Source of the DNA: Cymbidium sinense
Taxonomy: Eukaryota; Streptophyta; Magnoliopsida; Asparagales; Orchidaceae
Reading direction: 5' to 3'
DNA length: 64,000 nucleotides
NCBI GenBank assembly: GCA_021442155.1
Contig: CM038228.1
Span: 86,940,114-87,004,113 of the forward strand
Notes under the pieces: generated by a model
The model's input: only the letters and a program-made list of their open reading frames with translations
What the model was told of the DNA's origin: nothing
Database searches by the model: none
Position numbers and translations under genes: made by a program
Shown here: piece by piece, positions 35,581 through 47,321 of the stretch
Position numbering within the stretch: position 1 is the first letter of the stretch
Layout: every line of letters begins with the position of its first letter

Positions 35581-36335
35581 TAATGAGGCGAGAGATGATA
35601 AGAAGATGGAGAAAAGAGTTGAAGACTTGTTAGGAATCCTAGCACTTCAAGGCCAAGCTCCTACTACTTACCTTAGACCACCGGGTTGTTGCATGTTTTG
35701 ATCAAGAGTACATCTCCGTGGACAGATAGTGGCAAGAATAAGGTCATAGATAGTACCTCCATGCAAAGAAATATAAAGTATATGGTGGAAAATAAGTGAA
35801 GGAAGCGCACAAAGCTCGAGGTGGCTCATCTGCGGACTACCCAGAGGAATTGATGTAGTCCAATATCCCAAGGGTTTTGCCACCATCCTTCAAGATCTTT
35901 GATGGCGTGAAACCCTCAGATATAGCACACTTTAGAGGCCGTTATAATGAGGTAGTGATGCTCTTCCCGACTCTTCGTTAGCAATGTCGCATTGCACTTG
36001 ATTTGTACGCTGAACTGCCCAATGGTTCAGTGAATACTTTTGCTGAGTTGGAGCACCTCTTTATCAAGAGGTTTGCTGGAGCCTAGCAAAGGGTAACCGT
36101 GGGTGACCTCATTGTGGAGCAACAAAATCCCAATGAGTCCCTTATTGATTATTTTCTCGGGTGGCAAAACTTGAGTATTAAATGCAAACCACAGCTATCC
36201 GAATAGCATGCTATAGAAATTTTTCTCATAAATATTCATGGTCTGGTTGCTTTCACGCTCAAGGGATTTATAATCAAAACTTTTGAGAAATTAATCAACA
36301 AGATGCTTTACAAAAGCTTACCTTTTCAAGACCAA
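35581..36335 (+). pseudogene. gag: Element B gag (capsid-like region), broken
   Basis: KKMEKRVEDLLGILALQ, then PEE..DVVQYPKGF, then FKIFDG..., and the Gag core with LPNGSVNTFAELEHLFIKRF (about 36017-36075) and SLIDYFLGWQNLSIKC. The order and residues match C 17770-18600. A TAG at about 36088 stands where C reads CAA (Gln), and there is a small deletion near 35842. In the family this builds the particle. Confidence 0.8.
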
Positions 36336-37000
36336 TCATTCAAGCCCAAGCAAAAGCATGAGAGAAGAAGCCAAGGGTGGTAGTGTCTAGATAAGGGAAC
36401 CGAGCTCAATATGAGAGACCTCACACCACCTCCTCTACCACACCACCACCTCGGCCAAGATACCACACCACAAGCCACACACCGCCGCCTCCTCCATAAT
36501 ATACTCGTGAGTACTCATATCCACCACGCTATTACCCACCTACTCTCGCCGATAGATTAAATATGCCATATTCATTCAAGAGGGAGGTAGTTAGGAAGAT
36601 CTTTAAGAATCTCTTAAAGAAACTTGACTTTCAGTTACTTAAGCCCAAGTGGCCCGAAGATGTGGGTAAGAGTAATGATCCTAACTATTGCCCCTATCAC
36701 CACATAGTTAATCATGTCTTGGAGGATTGTGTCACCTTTAAGGATTGGCTTGAGTACAGCTACAAGTCAGGAGCTATTAATCCCTAAGGAATACTTGTTA
36801 ACAACCCTCCGTCTATGAGTAATTCTTGGGGATACTTGCAATCCTTTTAAAATAAAAGAAGGTTGGGATATTGCCTTATCTCAAATCTCTAAAAAAGTGA
36901 TCTCTAAGATCAAGAAGCTTTCTTTACAGGTGTCTGAAGCAACTCAAACCTCCAACACCAAGGAAGGTTTGCAAGTTGCCAAAGATAACTTGAAGAAGGT
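36336..37000 (+). pseudogene. gag: Element B gag zinc-knuckle region
   Basis: The open piece 36563-36787 (74 aa) holds a basic segment (KREVVRKIFKNLLKKLDF) and CPYHHIVNHVLEDCVTF, a CX2HX4HX4C finger (36689-36730) in which the second Cys of the classic CCHC is His. WLEYSYKSGAI follows. The upstream 200 bases read as a Pro-rich, low-complexity segment. The finger is intact here and damaged in C. Confidence 0.75.
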
Positions 37001-37790
37001 GTCAGCCCAACAGTAGCCTACCTTACTTTCCCGATAGCATAGCAAAGACAAACCACCATCCAACCAAAGACTCCATCCAGCTACTATTACTTCTTCCTCC
37101 ACTAACTCATCTTTCGCTAGTAGAAGCATTGTATCAATGGACAAGGGCACTATACCCCTTTTTTCCACTTACTTTATTAGATTTCTATCATGTACCTCCA
37201 TCTAAGAAGAAATATATGAAGAAATCTTTCACTTACATCTTGTCCACTTCTGATACTCTAGATTTTATTCCTCTCAAAAACTCTCCAAGTCTACAAAATA
37301 ATAATGGTAACTCTAGTTTCGATCATTTCTCTTCTAATTTAGAAATGGATTTTCCATTCTCAATCATTCGTTCACCCATTGAGATTGATTTGGAGTCATC
37401 GACTCGATGATCTAGAAGTTGTAGGTGAACCCGATGAGTAGAACTTTCACAAATCATCTCATGATGTCAAGTCAACCTCCAGTGGCAAAGTTCTACCTCC
37501 TAGGGTAGCACCTCAGGATAAGGGTAAGCAAATCATTGGTTCTAAAGAACAGATAACACCTCCACAAAATGCTTCACCCATGGATATTCTTGTGGAGGAT
37601 CAAGCCAATATTGACTACAATGTCCTAGCACATCTTAGAAAACTTTCAGCCAAGTTAAGCCTATATGACGCCCTTATCTTATCCAAAGAGATGAGGGAAT
37701 CTCTAATCAAGACTCTTCTTGATCTGGAGATATGCTTAGCTGACCACGAGGAAGAAGCTCGAGAGGACACTCAGAGTTACATTCGGTGAT
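37001..37790 (+). pseudogene. Element B gag-protease linker
   Basis: Two open pieces: 37129-37410 (FPLTLLDFYHVPPSK..., Asn/Ser-rich) and 37580-37789 (MDILVEDQANIDYNVLAHLRKLSAKLSLYDALILS...). The second resembles the pre-protease segment of plant Tat/Ogre polyproteins. A near-identical order is seen in C. Confidence 0.65.
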
Positions 37791-38470
37791 GAAGACTTAC
37801 TTCTAGGAACGACCAAGCACAACCGTCCTCTTTACATTACAATGGATATTGGAAGATATAGGATATCCATAGTTCTTATTGACCAAAGTGCATTAGTGAA
37901 TATTATGAGTCTAAAATCCCTCACTTACTTGAGGATTGACATCTCCAAACTTTCAAAAGAGAGGATGATATTGAGAGGATTCAATGAATAAGGCGAAAAG
38001 GCTTTAGGCTCTATAGTGTAGCCATTAGAAGTAAATTATTGGAAGACTACCGCCAAGTTTCATATTATAGACTCATATACATCTTTCAATGCTTTGCTTG
38101 GGAGACCTTGGATACATAAGAATAACGTGGTTCCATCCTCTCTCTAAGCATGAAGTTCATGAGGGTGGATTAAATCATCAAGGAGATCTTAAGTCATTCA
38201 CAGTTCATGAGGTCAAAATATATGAGGATGTGGCCTACTATCTCCCTCAAAATCAACAAGTTTATTCTCATGAACTTGACAAAAGCTCAAAAATAAAAGA
38301 AAATGAAAAATAAAAACAAAAAGAAAAAGAAAAAGAAAAAGAAAAATAAAAAGAAAAAGAAAAAGAGAAAGAAAAGAAAAAAGGAAATGAGAAAGACAAC
38401 AAAAGGGAGAGAGAACTAGACTTGGAGGAGAAAGTAGAGCCAAACATTATATTTCACCCATAGTTCGTTA
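37791..38470 (+). pseudogene. pro: Element B aspartic protease, active site lost
   Basis: NRPLYITMDIGRYRISIVLIDQSALVNIM covers the active-site region, where the family D-[TPS]-G-A-S has become DQSAL: the aspartate (37880-37882) is kept but Gly and Ser are gone. Downstream FNALLGRPWIHKNNV and FTVHEVKIYEDVAYYLPQN match the protease C-terminus in C. An A-rich tract (38285-38405) coding a Lys/Glu-rich stretch follows. Several stops. Confidence 0.7.
38285..38405 (+). repeat. (AAAAAG)n-type tract at the protease C-terminus, B
   Basis: A purine-only stretch of AAAAAG units that reads as a Lys/Glu-rich tail. The C counterpart (20698-20770) is shorter, so the repeat has expanded in B. Confidence 0.8.
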
Positions 38471-39330
38471 CTCCATATGAATATATGGGTAGGATGACTT
38501 GGCCTCCACCAGGCAGAGGAAGAGGCAGATCTAAAGACATGCTTGGGGGCGGAAGACCTCCTTATTAGCCATCCAATAGGAATTATGTCACAGCTACCAA
38601 GACTACACCTACTATCAATATAAACTTAGAATCTAGTTCAGAGGATAAGTCATATATGATTAGTATGCTAGCTAGCACTTCCAGAGAATAGATCCTCATG
38701 TAAGTGATAGTTGAGCTAGACGATAATGAAGACCGGGCTCTTAAGCAAAGCATAAGTATATCCAAGTCTATATGTGAAATAATGAGACGTCAGTTGGGAA
38801 CTTTTGCTCTAACCCCACTTTCCTCACAAAACATTGAGGGTTTGGTAGTTAAGGAAGCCCCTAAGTCTTTCACAAATGTAAATGTACAAAAGTTCTCTCT
38901 TAGAGCATCATCCTCAAGTCAAGAAGCTGATGTAGAACTTGAGGATGATTCATACAAAGATTTAATTGAGTTATCTTTTGATTGGCACTCACCTTGTGTT
39001 CTTAATTTAGCAAAGAAAGGATTGATTCCACATGTTTGGTCTAAACACAGGTCAGATTACTTTGAAAGATTATAGGACAACAAATGCATATTTACAATCA
39101 AGACCGACTAGATTCAAGGTCTAGTTGATAATGATGATTACCGCTAGTCATCACCAATCATTTGGAATCGATAGTTCTTTTCAAATCATGCTAACTCATA
39201 TGAGGAGGTGCTTAGAAACTTGATGATCCAAATGACTTTGAAGTTAAGGATGCACGAGTTTGAAGAGGAGATGATCAACCATTGATGAGCTCAAAGAAAT
39301 CAACTTAGAACCAAGAAGATCCACCAACAT
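38471..39330 (+). pseudogene. Element B protease-RT linker
   Basis: The open piece 38704-39075 (123 aa) ends ELSFDWHSPCVLNLAKKGLIPHVWSK, strongly shared with C 53540-53923 (LPFDWYSPCVLNLAKKGLIPYTWSK). I do not recognise a catalytic domain. Conservation between two long-diverged copies suggests it was protein coding. B-insertion into C fell at the start of this linker. Confidence 0.6.
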
Positions 39331-40330
39331 ATATCGCTTCTATTGAATGAAAAAGAAACTAATGATTTAGTAAAGCTATTGACTAAGTTTAAAGATTTCT
39401 TTGCATGGAGTTATGAAGAGATGCCCGGTCTATCTCCTGACGTAGCAGTCCATAAACTAACAATAGAACCTAATGCTAACCCTATCTAGCAGGCTCCTAG
39501 ACGCATGCGATTAGACATTGAACAGCAGGTCACTTCTGAAATCAAGAAACTGATCAATGCTAGCTTTATTAGGGAAGAAAATTATCTTACCTAGTTGGCC
39601 GTCATCTCGTAAGAAAAAAAGAATGGACAAATTGCAAGTTGATTTTAGGATCTAAATAAGGCATGTCCTAAGGATGAATTTCCTTCCTATACCAATTAAT
39701 GGTGGACATCACCTCATCTCATGCATTATTCTCCTTTATGGATCGGTCATCTGGCTACAACCAAATTAAGATGGCCCTAGAGGATGAAAGAAACACTATT
39801 TTTTGAACCCCAATCGAAATCTATTATTATAAGGCCATGCCTTTCAGCCTTAAAAATGCTGGTGCCACATACCAGCGGGTCATGACTAGAATCTTCGATG
39901 AACTCATTCATCATCAAGTTGAATGCTACGTTGATGATCTCATTGTCAAAAGTAAAGAAAAGGAAGACCATCTCTTTGACTTGAGAGTAGTTTTCGAACA
40001 ATTAAGATAATACAACCTCAAAATGAACCCCCTGAAGTGTGCATTCAGAGTAGCTTTAGAAAAATTCCTTGGGTTTATTGTTTGACACCGTGAAATAGAA
40101 ATCGATCCGGAGAAGATCAAAGCTATCTTAGAAATCCCACCCCCTAAAAGCCTAACACAACTCAAGTCATTCTAAGGGCGGTTGGCATATCTAAGATGCT
40201 TCATTTATAACTTATCAAGAAGATACCAACCATTCTCAGCACTTATCAAAAAGGATGCAAAATTCAAATGGGATGACAAGTGCTAGCATGCTTTCAAAGA
40301 CATCAAGCAATATCTGACGCCATCTAGCCT
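39331..40330 (+). pseudogene. RT: Element B reverse transcriptase, broken
   Basis: Reads FAWSYEEMPGLSPDVAVHKL, then IKKLINASFIREE, DLNKACPKDEFP, SSGYNQIKMA, LKNAGATYQR, the catalytic YVDDLIVKSK (Y-V-D-D at 39927-39938), NLKMNPLKCAF and KFLGFIV. All are in the family order, so the domain is nearly full length. Breaks include TAG at 39592 (TGG in C), a deletion removing much of the ICVDFRD strand (first catalytic Asp), TGA at 39804 and 40083, and TAA at 40173 (CAA in C). Enzyme inactive as encoded. Confidence 0.88.
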
Positions 40331-40795
40331 ATCCCAAAATTTGCTCATATTATATATTGTTGCATTAGATGACTCCCTTGGTGCTTTGTTGGCTCAAACC
40401 AATGACAAAAGGAAGGAGAATGCTCTCTATTATCTCAGTCATCATCTAATCCCTGCTGAGATAAACTATCCACCTATTAAAAATTACTGCCTAGCTTTAA
40501 TCTTTGCATCTCAAAAGCTACGACATTACATGCTTTCTCATAAGGTAAATCTGATCTCTAGAGTAAATCCACTATAATATCTCATGACATGGCCGACCTT
40601 ATTTAGATGGTTGGCACGTTGGTCCATGATTTTGTCTCAGTTTGACATAACATTCGTACCCCTCTGTGACATAAAAAGACAAGCACTTGTGGATTTCTTA
40701 ACAGCGCATCCACTCCCTGCTGACTCTCCACTTGATGATGATCTCCCTGATGAACAAATCATGAACTTAGGGGGTACAAGTGCTTGTCACTGAGA
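40331..40795 (+). pseudogene. RNaseH: Element B RNase H (first), partial open frames
   Basis: Open pieces 40341-40577 and 40584-40793. LYIVALDDSLGALLAQ, KRKENALYYLSHHLIPAE, NYPPIKNYCLALIFASQKLRHY and FLTAHPLPADSP are the hallmarks of the gypsy RNase H and its connection in Tat elements. Only one stop interrupts the two pieces. In the family it removes the RNA strand of the RNA-DNA hybrid. Confidence 0.8.
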
Positions 40796-41400
40796 GATAT
40801 ACTTTGATGGTGCAGCTTCCTCTCAAAAGGAGAAGAACAATAATTTACTATCCTAGGGAAGACAGGGATAGGAATAGTTCTCCTAACTCTGGACCGCAAT
40901 GTGATGAGATTCTTATATCATCTGTCCAATCTATGCACCAACAACAAAGCCGAATATGAGGCTCTGATTGTCGGTCTAGAGTTAGTCATTACAATATGTG
41001 TCTAGAGTATCAACATCTTTGTGGATTCTCAGTTAGTCATCAACCAAATTGTTGGGTCCTACAAAGTTCTAAAGCCTAAGCTCCATCATTACTATAAGTA
41101 TATCATGGAATTGTTGGCCTAAATCCCAGAGGTTATCATCTACAAGATTCTTGAGAGAGAATGCGATGTGATGCATTAGCAAGCTTGCCAAAGAGATGGC
41201 ATGTTTGGAAGATGAGTCCATTCCAATAAGGGTCCAAAATAGACAAGTCTTATCCCTTATTGATGCTAAACTCATCGAGAGATTCTCTCTTGAAGGGGAG
41301 GTTGTCATTTCCAAAAAATATGAGGAGTCATATTGGAGGCAACCATTCATAGATTATTTAAATATAGGCAAACTACCTCAAGAGAAATCACTAGCAAACT
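40796..41400 (+). pseudogene. Element B second (archaeal-type) RNase H, broken
   Basis: EIYFDGAASS (Asp codon in 40800-40820), NNKAEYEALI (Glu, 40940-40966) and FVDSQLVINQIVGSY (Asp, about 41020-41060) are the three acidic motifs of the extra aRNase H that defines the Tat lineage of plant gypsy elements. The open piece 41196-41402 follows, matching the tether to integrase (YWRQPFIDYLNIGKLP). Frameshifts between motifs. Confidence 0.75.
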
Positions 41401-42581
41401 AAGTGAAGCAAAGAGCCCTTTCCTATACACTTGTAAGCGGTACCTTGTACCAACATCCCTTCAATCATATGTGGTCATGTTGTCTGGACAAACACGAAGG
41501 CCGTAGGATCATGATTGAGGCTCACTCAAGTTTATGCGGAGCACACTAATCTAGTTCGAAGATGAAAGCCATATCAAAAGACTAGGATACTACTGGCCTT
41601 CGATGATCACAGACTGCATGGACGTAGCTAGAAGATGCAACCAATGTTAGGAACACGATGTGGTCTCACATCAACCACCCAATATTCTACATCCTACATT
41701 GGCCTCATGGCCATTTGAGTGTTGGGGTACCTACATTGTGGGTCTGATCGATCCTCCTTCTTCCAAAGGTCATCGATTCATTCTAGCTGCTAGTGACTAC
41801 TTTTCCAAGTGGGTAGAGGCAATCTCACTTAGAGAGGTCACATCTCAGCATGTGCTCCAATTTTTCAGGAACTATATCATCTATAGATTCAGGGTGCCTC
41901 GATGAATTATATATGATAATGGTACTGCATTCAATAGCACTAAAATTAATAGCTTTGCTTGAAGACATAACATAGATTGGAGATATTCTACCATCTACTA
42001 CCCAAGAGCAAATGGGTAGTAGAAGCCTTCAACAAAACCCTCATTTAAATACTGAAAAAAATATTAGATGACAACAAATGATGATGGCATGAACAGTTAG
42101 TTGAAGCCTTGTGGGCCTACCACACCACATACAGAACTCCAACTCAATCTACCCTTTTTCCTTAGTGTATGGGTCCAAAGCCGTTCTACCATTAGAAGTC
42201 CAACTCCCATCACTAAAGATATCTGTGGCTAGCAAAATCATAATGAAATAGAACGTTAAGTTACGGTTTGAAGAGCTTGAAGGTTTGGAGGAGAGACACC
42301 TACGGGCATGCCAGAATCTCGAGTTATACAAAGCCAAGATGATTCAAGCTCATAACAAGTTGGTCCGTCTTAGAGCTTTTCAAGTAGGAGAGCTTGTTTT
42401 AGTTCTAAGGAGGCCAATTGTTGCCCGCCGAAATATAGGAGGCAAGTTTTAACCCACTTGGGAAGGCCTTTATGCCATAGAGAAGGCCTACCAAGGAGGG
42501 TCTTATCAACTCATAAATTATAAAGGAGAGTGTCTGATGCTTCCAATCAATGGGCTCTACTTAAATAAATACTATCAATAA
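41401..42581 (+). pseudogene. IN: Element B integrase, broken
   Basis: The zinc-binding end is seen as EAH...CGAH and RRCNQC, then VSHQPPNILHPTLASWPFECWG. The core follows in 41660-41905 (IDPPSSKGHRFILAASDYFSKW). The family's first catalytic Asp appears lost (WGTYIVG, expected an Asp after G-x); the second is present in YDNGTAF (41915). The Glu region near 42010-42040 is frameshifted. The C-terminal end reads RRPIVARRNIGGKF and LINGLYLNKYYQ with TAA at 42579. In the family this inserts the DNA copy into the chromosome. Confidence 0.82.
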
Positions 42582-44937
42582 ATCTTGTTTGAAAATAATT
42601 ATCAATAAAACTTCTTTTCATCTCAAATTTCATTTCTTCTGTGTTAGAAATATCTTTTGCTTGTGAATCTATCATCATATATTTAGGGTTGGTATAAGAG
42701 AACCCAAGAGGCATCATATCCCTCCATAACACAAACACAAACTACAAAATGATCCTCCAGTGCTATTAGGATAGGTGTAAGAGAACCCAAGAGGCATCTT
42801 ATTTTTATTAGTACAACTAAGTTAGGTGTAAGAGAACCCGAGCAGCATCCTTTCTTAGTGAAGTCACAATTGATTCTGCAGCACCATTTCATCCATTCTT
42901 TGACGTGTTTAGGATAGGTGTAAGAAAACCCAAGCGGCAACCTATTCCCTCTTTCACAACACAAATAAATATATATCTTTTGTCTCAGGCTACTTTGATG
43001 TGGGAGCAAGCCCCTTATGGCACTCACTCATTAGGCTCTCTGTCTACATCTTTACCTAATATGTTACCCCAGTGGTCACTTGTTGGAGGATGTGAGTCCC
43101 AGCTTTCTTCTTGACCATTGCTAATCCTTATTGATAGAATTTTATTGCCCGAGATGATACCTCATGTTGACTTTACTTAAGGAGATGTGAGTCCTTGTGC
43201 TTTATTCTTAAACTAGCCATCATGCACTAACTATGTTGAGTATATTTGAGATTTAAGATAAGTCTCCAGTGGCTGCTTTCCTCTTAACTACTTTAAGCTT
43301 GGGTCTAGTCCTTACACAAGACTCCTTGTTTAGTAGTCACCATAGATCCTCTATCGAAACAGTTATCGATGATCGGTTACTTTAGAGATGTAAGCTACAT
43401 GCCTTCTTTCTAGGGTTGTCACAATGGGCACCTTAGGTTGGTTGGTTATCGCCATGTGCGACCCACGGTGGATACACCACTCTTGGATGTGAGTCCCGCT
43501 TTCTCCTTGTTGGCCCAATACCTATTTGATATATGACTAGCCATGTCATCTTCTCCAGGGTATTGGATTAAACCTTTAGCGACCCATCCCTTGCGGGCAC
43601 TCTATGTGGATCACATCCTTTGTGAGCCCATTTAGACACTACCAAGGTTACTTTTGGATTGGACAGTCCCTTTTTCTTAGTAGCCACCCTTGTGGTTGGA
43701 GAATTTGTTCACCGAATGCGTAGATTCTCCCTTGGTTCAGTAAATCTGAGTTAGGTCTAGGCTGATATAAGCTCCTTCTTAGTTTGATCTCTCGCAAACC
43801 AACAGGATCCACATTAAAACAAACTAAACAAACAAACAAAGTTAATTCTCTTGTGGATTAAGAATTCAAGCCCCTAGTGGCCCTTTTCCCAAGCAGGCAT
43901 CCAATCTTTAAGAATTGTCTGGCAACTTTGAGTTGAGATAAGTCCCGTGGCACTCTCTCAATTAGCTCTTAAGTCGTTCAACTTGTGTGCCATAGTTACC
44001 CGGTGGTCGTCTTTGCTTGAAAGATATAAGTCTATTACGCATTCTTTCCGACGATCGTTTCGATGAGCGACCAGGTCGGGCGATTTATTGTGTAGCGGAT
44101 GGTTCCTTATTTAGGAAGATGTGAGTCCCCGCTTTCTTCCTACTTGACCATATAAACTCAAAGGCATCTTAGGTTGGTTAGTTCTACTAACTGGTAGACT
44201 ATTCCTTTGGATTTGTAAACCTAAGGTAGGTCTAGGCGATATTAGCTCCTTCTTAGTAGATCCATCGCAGATAAAGTCATCTAAAATTAAAGTAATTATT
44301 CTTGACTCGATATGAGTCCGGCGACATTGCTCAAATAGTCTAGTGGATTGATCTTGTGCCAACAACGGATCATCCCAATGATCCCTACTTTGGAAGATGT
44401 AAGTTCTCTTGCTTTCTTTTTTAGATGCAGTCGTTGCACACCGAAAGGCAACCCTTAGGCTGGATAGTCCTACCTTGTGGCTGGTAGACTACCCCTTTGT
44501 ACTTGTAAATATGAGATAAGTCAAGGCTGACAGCTCCTTCTCAGTGGGTCCATCGCATGCCATAACACACCAAATTAAATTAAATCAATTCAAATAAAAT
44601 CAATATAAATCAAATTAATCATCAGGACTACTCTTGAGTTGAGGTAAGACCCTCAGCGGCGCTCATGCAGTAGTCACCTTAGGTAGGGTTCGATGTGTTG
44701 CTCATCCAATAGATCACCCCAACAGCTTTTTCATACTTTGGAAGATGTAAGTCAGTTACGCTTTCTTCTTAGCATAGTCGTTGCACACCGAAAGGCAACC
44801 CCTTAGGTTGGATAGTCCTATCTTAGGGCAGGTAGACTACCCCTTTGGACTTATAACTCTAAGACAGGCCAAGGCTCCCGTGGCTCCTTTTTAGTGTAGT
44901 CCATCGCACACCGACAGCATCCATAATAAATAAATTC

Positions 44938-45300
44938 AAAGCCAACCTCCCTAGTAGAGTCAAATTAAACATATCGAATAAACCAAATTTCCCCTCAGCG
45001 AGGCGTAAATCAAATTGGCCTCCCGAGTAGAGCTTAGATCTAAATCAAACAAATTTAACTGACATCCTTGGCGGATATTCCCTCAATCTAGAACCCTTCT
45101 CCCTAATGGAGCCATAATAAATTAAACCAATCTCTCTAGTGGAGCCTAATCAAATAAATCAAAGAAATCCAATCAAATTCTTATCCCCAGCAGAAACACA
45201 CCCAAACAAATCATACTCATAATCAAACTCAGATCCATATCCCCAGCGAATAGCTTGAACCTGTTTCCCTAGAGGAAGGTTCATGTACTCAATCCCCAGT
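44938..45300 (+). repeat. CCC[TC]AG[TC]GGA short-motif array, B 3' UTR
   Basis: Around ten variants (for example CTCCCTAATGGAGCC, CTCTCTAGTGGAGCC, ATCCCCAGCGAATAG, TTCCCTAGAGGAAGG) spaced about 25-50 bp, just before the 3' LTR. Many are near palindromes. C has the same array at 60045-60410. Confidence 0.65.
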
Positions 45301-45484
45301 ATATTCTTTCTTGCTCTCTTATGCCCTTGGCATAAAGAGAGATGCATTGCACTAAGATCGTGATTCTATCTACCTTTCGGGTCTAGGTATAGATCACTTT
45401 CATTTTTTGTTGCAATCTTCTGGATGTTGTGGATCATTTTGGTCAACACCAATACGTGTGGTATGCCTTGTCAGTTTCACCACA

Positions 45485-45504
45485 CTTATTGGGGGTCCTT
45501 TAGT
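45485..45504 (+). other. Polypurine-tract position, element B
   Basis: CTTATTGGGGGTCCTTTAGT precedes the LTR start. It has a G5 run but is not a clean polypurine tract. C has CTATTGGGCGCCCTTTAT at the same place (60576-60593), so the site is recognisable by position. Confidence 0.4.
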
Positions 45505-46139
45505 TGACCTCACTTTTGGAGTGAGCTATTAACCTCCTCTTCTTAGACTTAGGACTCTTCTAGACACTAAGAACTCCTTAGTCATAAGACACTTCTAGTG
45601 ATTAGCTAAATACTTAACCTAAGCCTAGAGACTTAGAAGTGTTAATCATAAGATTAGGCTATACCATAGGGCTTAAGGAAATTACCCACCCCATAGCCTA
45701 TACCCAGTGTAGATACACTTTTTCAAATCAAACCCAAATTTAATTATCAAACCAAATCTCAAATTCAAATTCAAATTTCAAATCTAATTTTAAAAATGAC
45801 TCCAAATGATTGAAACCCAAAATCAAATTTAAATCCTAAGAACCTTCCTAGGCCATATGAACCACATTTACAAGCTTAGCCAAAACTCCCTTTAGATCAA
45901 ATCAAACTCAATTGATATCTTTATAAATAAATTATTCCTTCATTTATATTCACAAATATAAATGAAATCCAAATTTAAATGACCAAAACTATATCAAAAA
46001 TAAAATCCAAACTCAATCTGAGCCATTTAAGCCAATTCTTTGGAATTAGCCAAATTCTATCCAAACCAAGTCAAAACCAATGAATTTTCTCTCGAATCAA
46101 TCATTCATTCGATCATTTATCCAAATATAAATAAAACCT

Positions 46140-46960
46140 ACAGTCATCAAACCAAATTCAATTCCAATCAAGCTAAGCCCAAGACTTAAAACATTCAATT
46201 GAGCCAAAACCAATTGGACTCCAAATTAATTGATGTTGAATTTATATTTTAATCTATGGCTCATATATAAGTTCAACTAAACTCGAATCAAATCAAAACC
46301 AAACCAATTAACCCACTTAGGTCCACTTGACCCTGAGTGATCTAAAGTACCCATTTGAGCCAACATCCAATCCAACCCAAATTGGATTGAACCAAGATCA
46401 CCAAAATCTTCCACCGTGATTATTGATCATCTAAAATGATCAATTATAATCAATTAGGTCAAACCAAGTCAAGTTAGTCATTTTACCAAGTCAACCCTTA
46501 ACCCAAATGAACCAAAACTAGCCAAAACTTATACTACACCAAATTTATTGAAATTAATGATTTGAATCAACCAAAAATTAATATTTAAATATGACTTGAC
46601 CACCAATTTAGCCAAACCAAGCCCAATTGGCTATTTGATCCAAGTTGACCCAAATTGGCCTAAAGGATCAAATTGGGTCAAATCATGATCTAACCCAAAT
46701 TGATTGCTACCAATGGCTCAAGTTCATTCCAAATTAATTATTAAACTTGACCAAATATGAGCCTAATTTGACCAATTGGTCAATTGACCTTGAAATTTAA
46801 AGGGTCAATTTAGCCTAAATCCAAATTAAATCTAAATTAATTCAAACCAAAGATCACATTCATCTTCAATTAGCTAATTGAACATGAATCAACCCATAAC
46901 CAAGCCAATTTGGTCAATTTTGGTCAAATTGATCAACTTGACCCAATATGACCCATATGA
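46140..46960 (+). promoter_or_regulatory. TTGACC/T (W-box-like) cluster, B 3' LTR
   Basis: Same cluster as in the 5' LTR, with some hexamers changed (for example TTTTACC near 46481) and others kept. Confidence 0.5.
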
Positions 46961-47312
46961 CCCAAATTGAGCCAAATCCCTTGAAACCAAGCCATGACCC
47001 ATTGGGGGCTGATCAAACCTAACCAAAACTCATTTGAGATCAGCCTAAAATTGGCCCAACCCATTTAAATCCCTCATGGATCCTCCCCCACATAGGATTT
47101 CATCCAACCTCATTTAATTCTCCCCCATCACATGCACTTAACTCCTCCCCAACATTTGCCTTGAATTGAGCTGATCATATGGCATCAAGAGAGGACTTTG
47201 GAGAAAAAAATTCAAAGTCCTCAATCAATCCATCATCCATCCCGACCACCCCGAGCAAGATGGCAATCAATTTGGAGCCAAAAAAATTCAAAAAAGAATG
47301 GATTTTTGGGCA

Positions 47313-47321
47313 TTATAAAAT
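47313..47321 (+). promoter_or_regulatory. Probable TATA box, B 3' LTR
   Basis: TTATAAAAT in the same context as 22703-22712. Confidence 0.5.

Larger units (their letters stand above)
42582..45504 (+). repeat. Element B 3' UTR with tandem repeats
   Basis: No coding sequence recognised in 2.9 kb. It holds four 'ggtgtaagagaaccc' units (42691, 42774, 42825, 42915), then about 320-345-bp repeats that each contain GATGT[AG]AGTCC, a pyrimidine run (CTTTCTTC), GCAGTCCATCGCA-type and 'ggttggatagtccta' motifs (43080-44930), then a short-motif array CCC[TC]AG[TC]GGA (44940-45300). Ogre elements are known for hypervariable, repeat-bearing 3' UTRs. Confidence 0.75.

Noticed and set aside
39804..41905. 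Programmed readthrough or recoding at the three shared TGA codons
   Set aside because: The genes carry many other stops and frameshifts, and CGA to TGA decay explains them. The shared positions are still listed as a finding.
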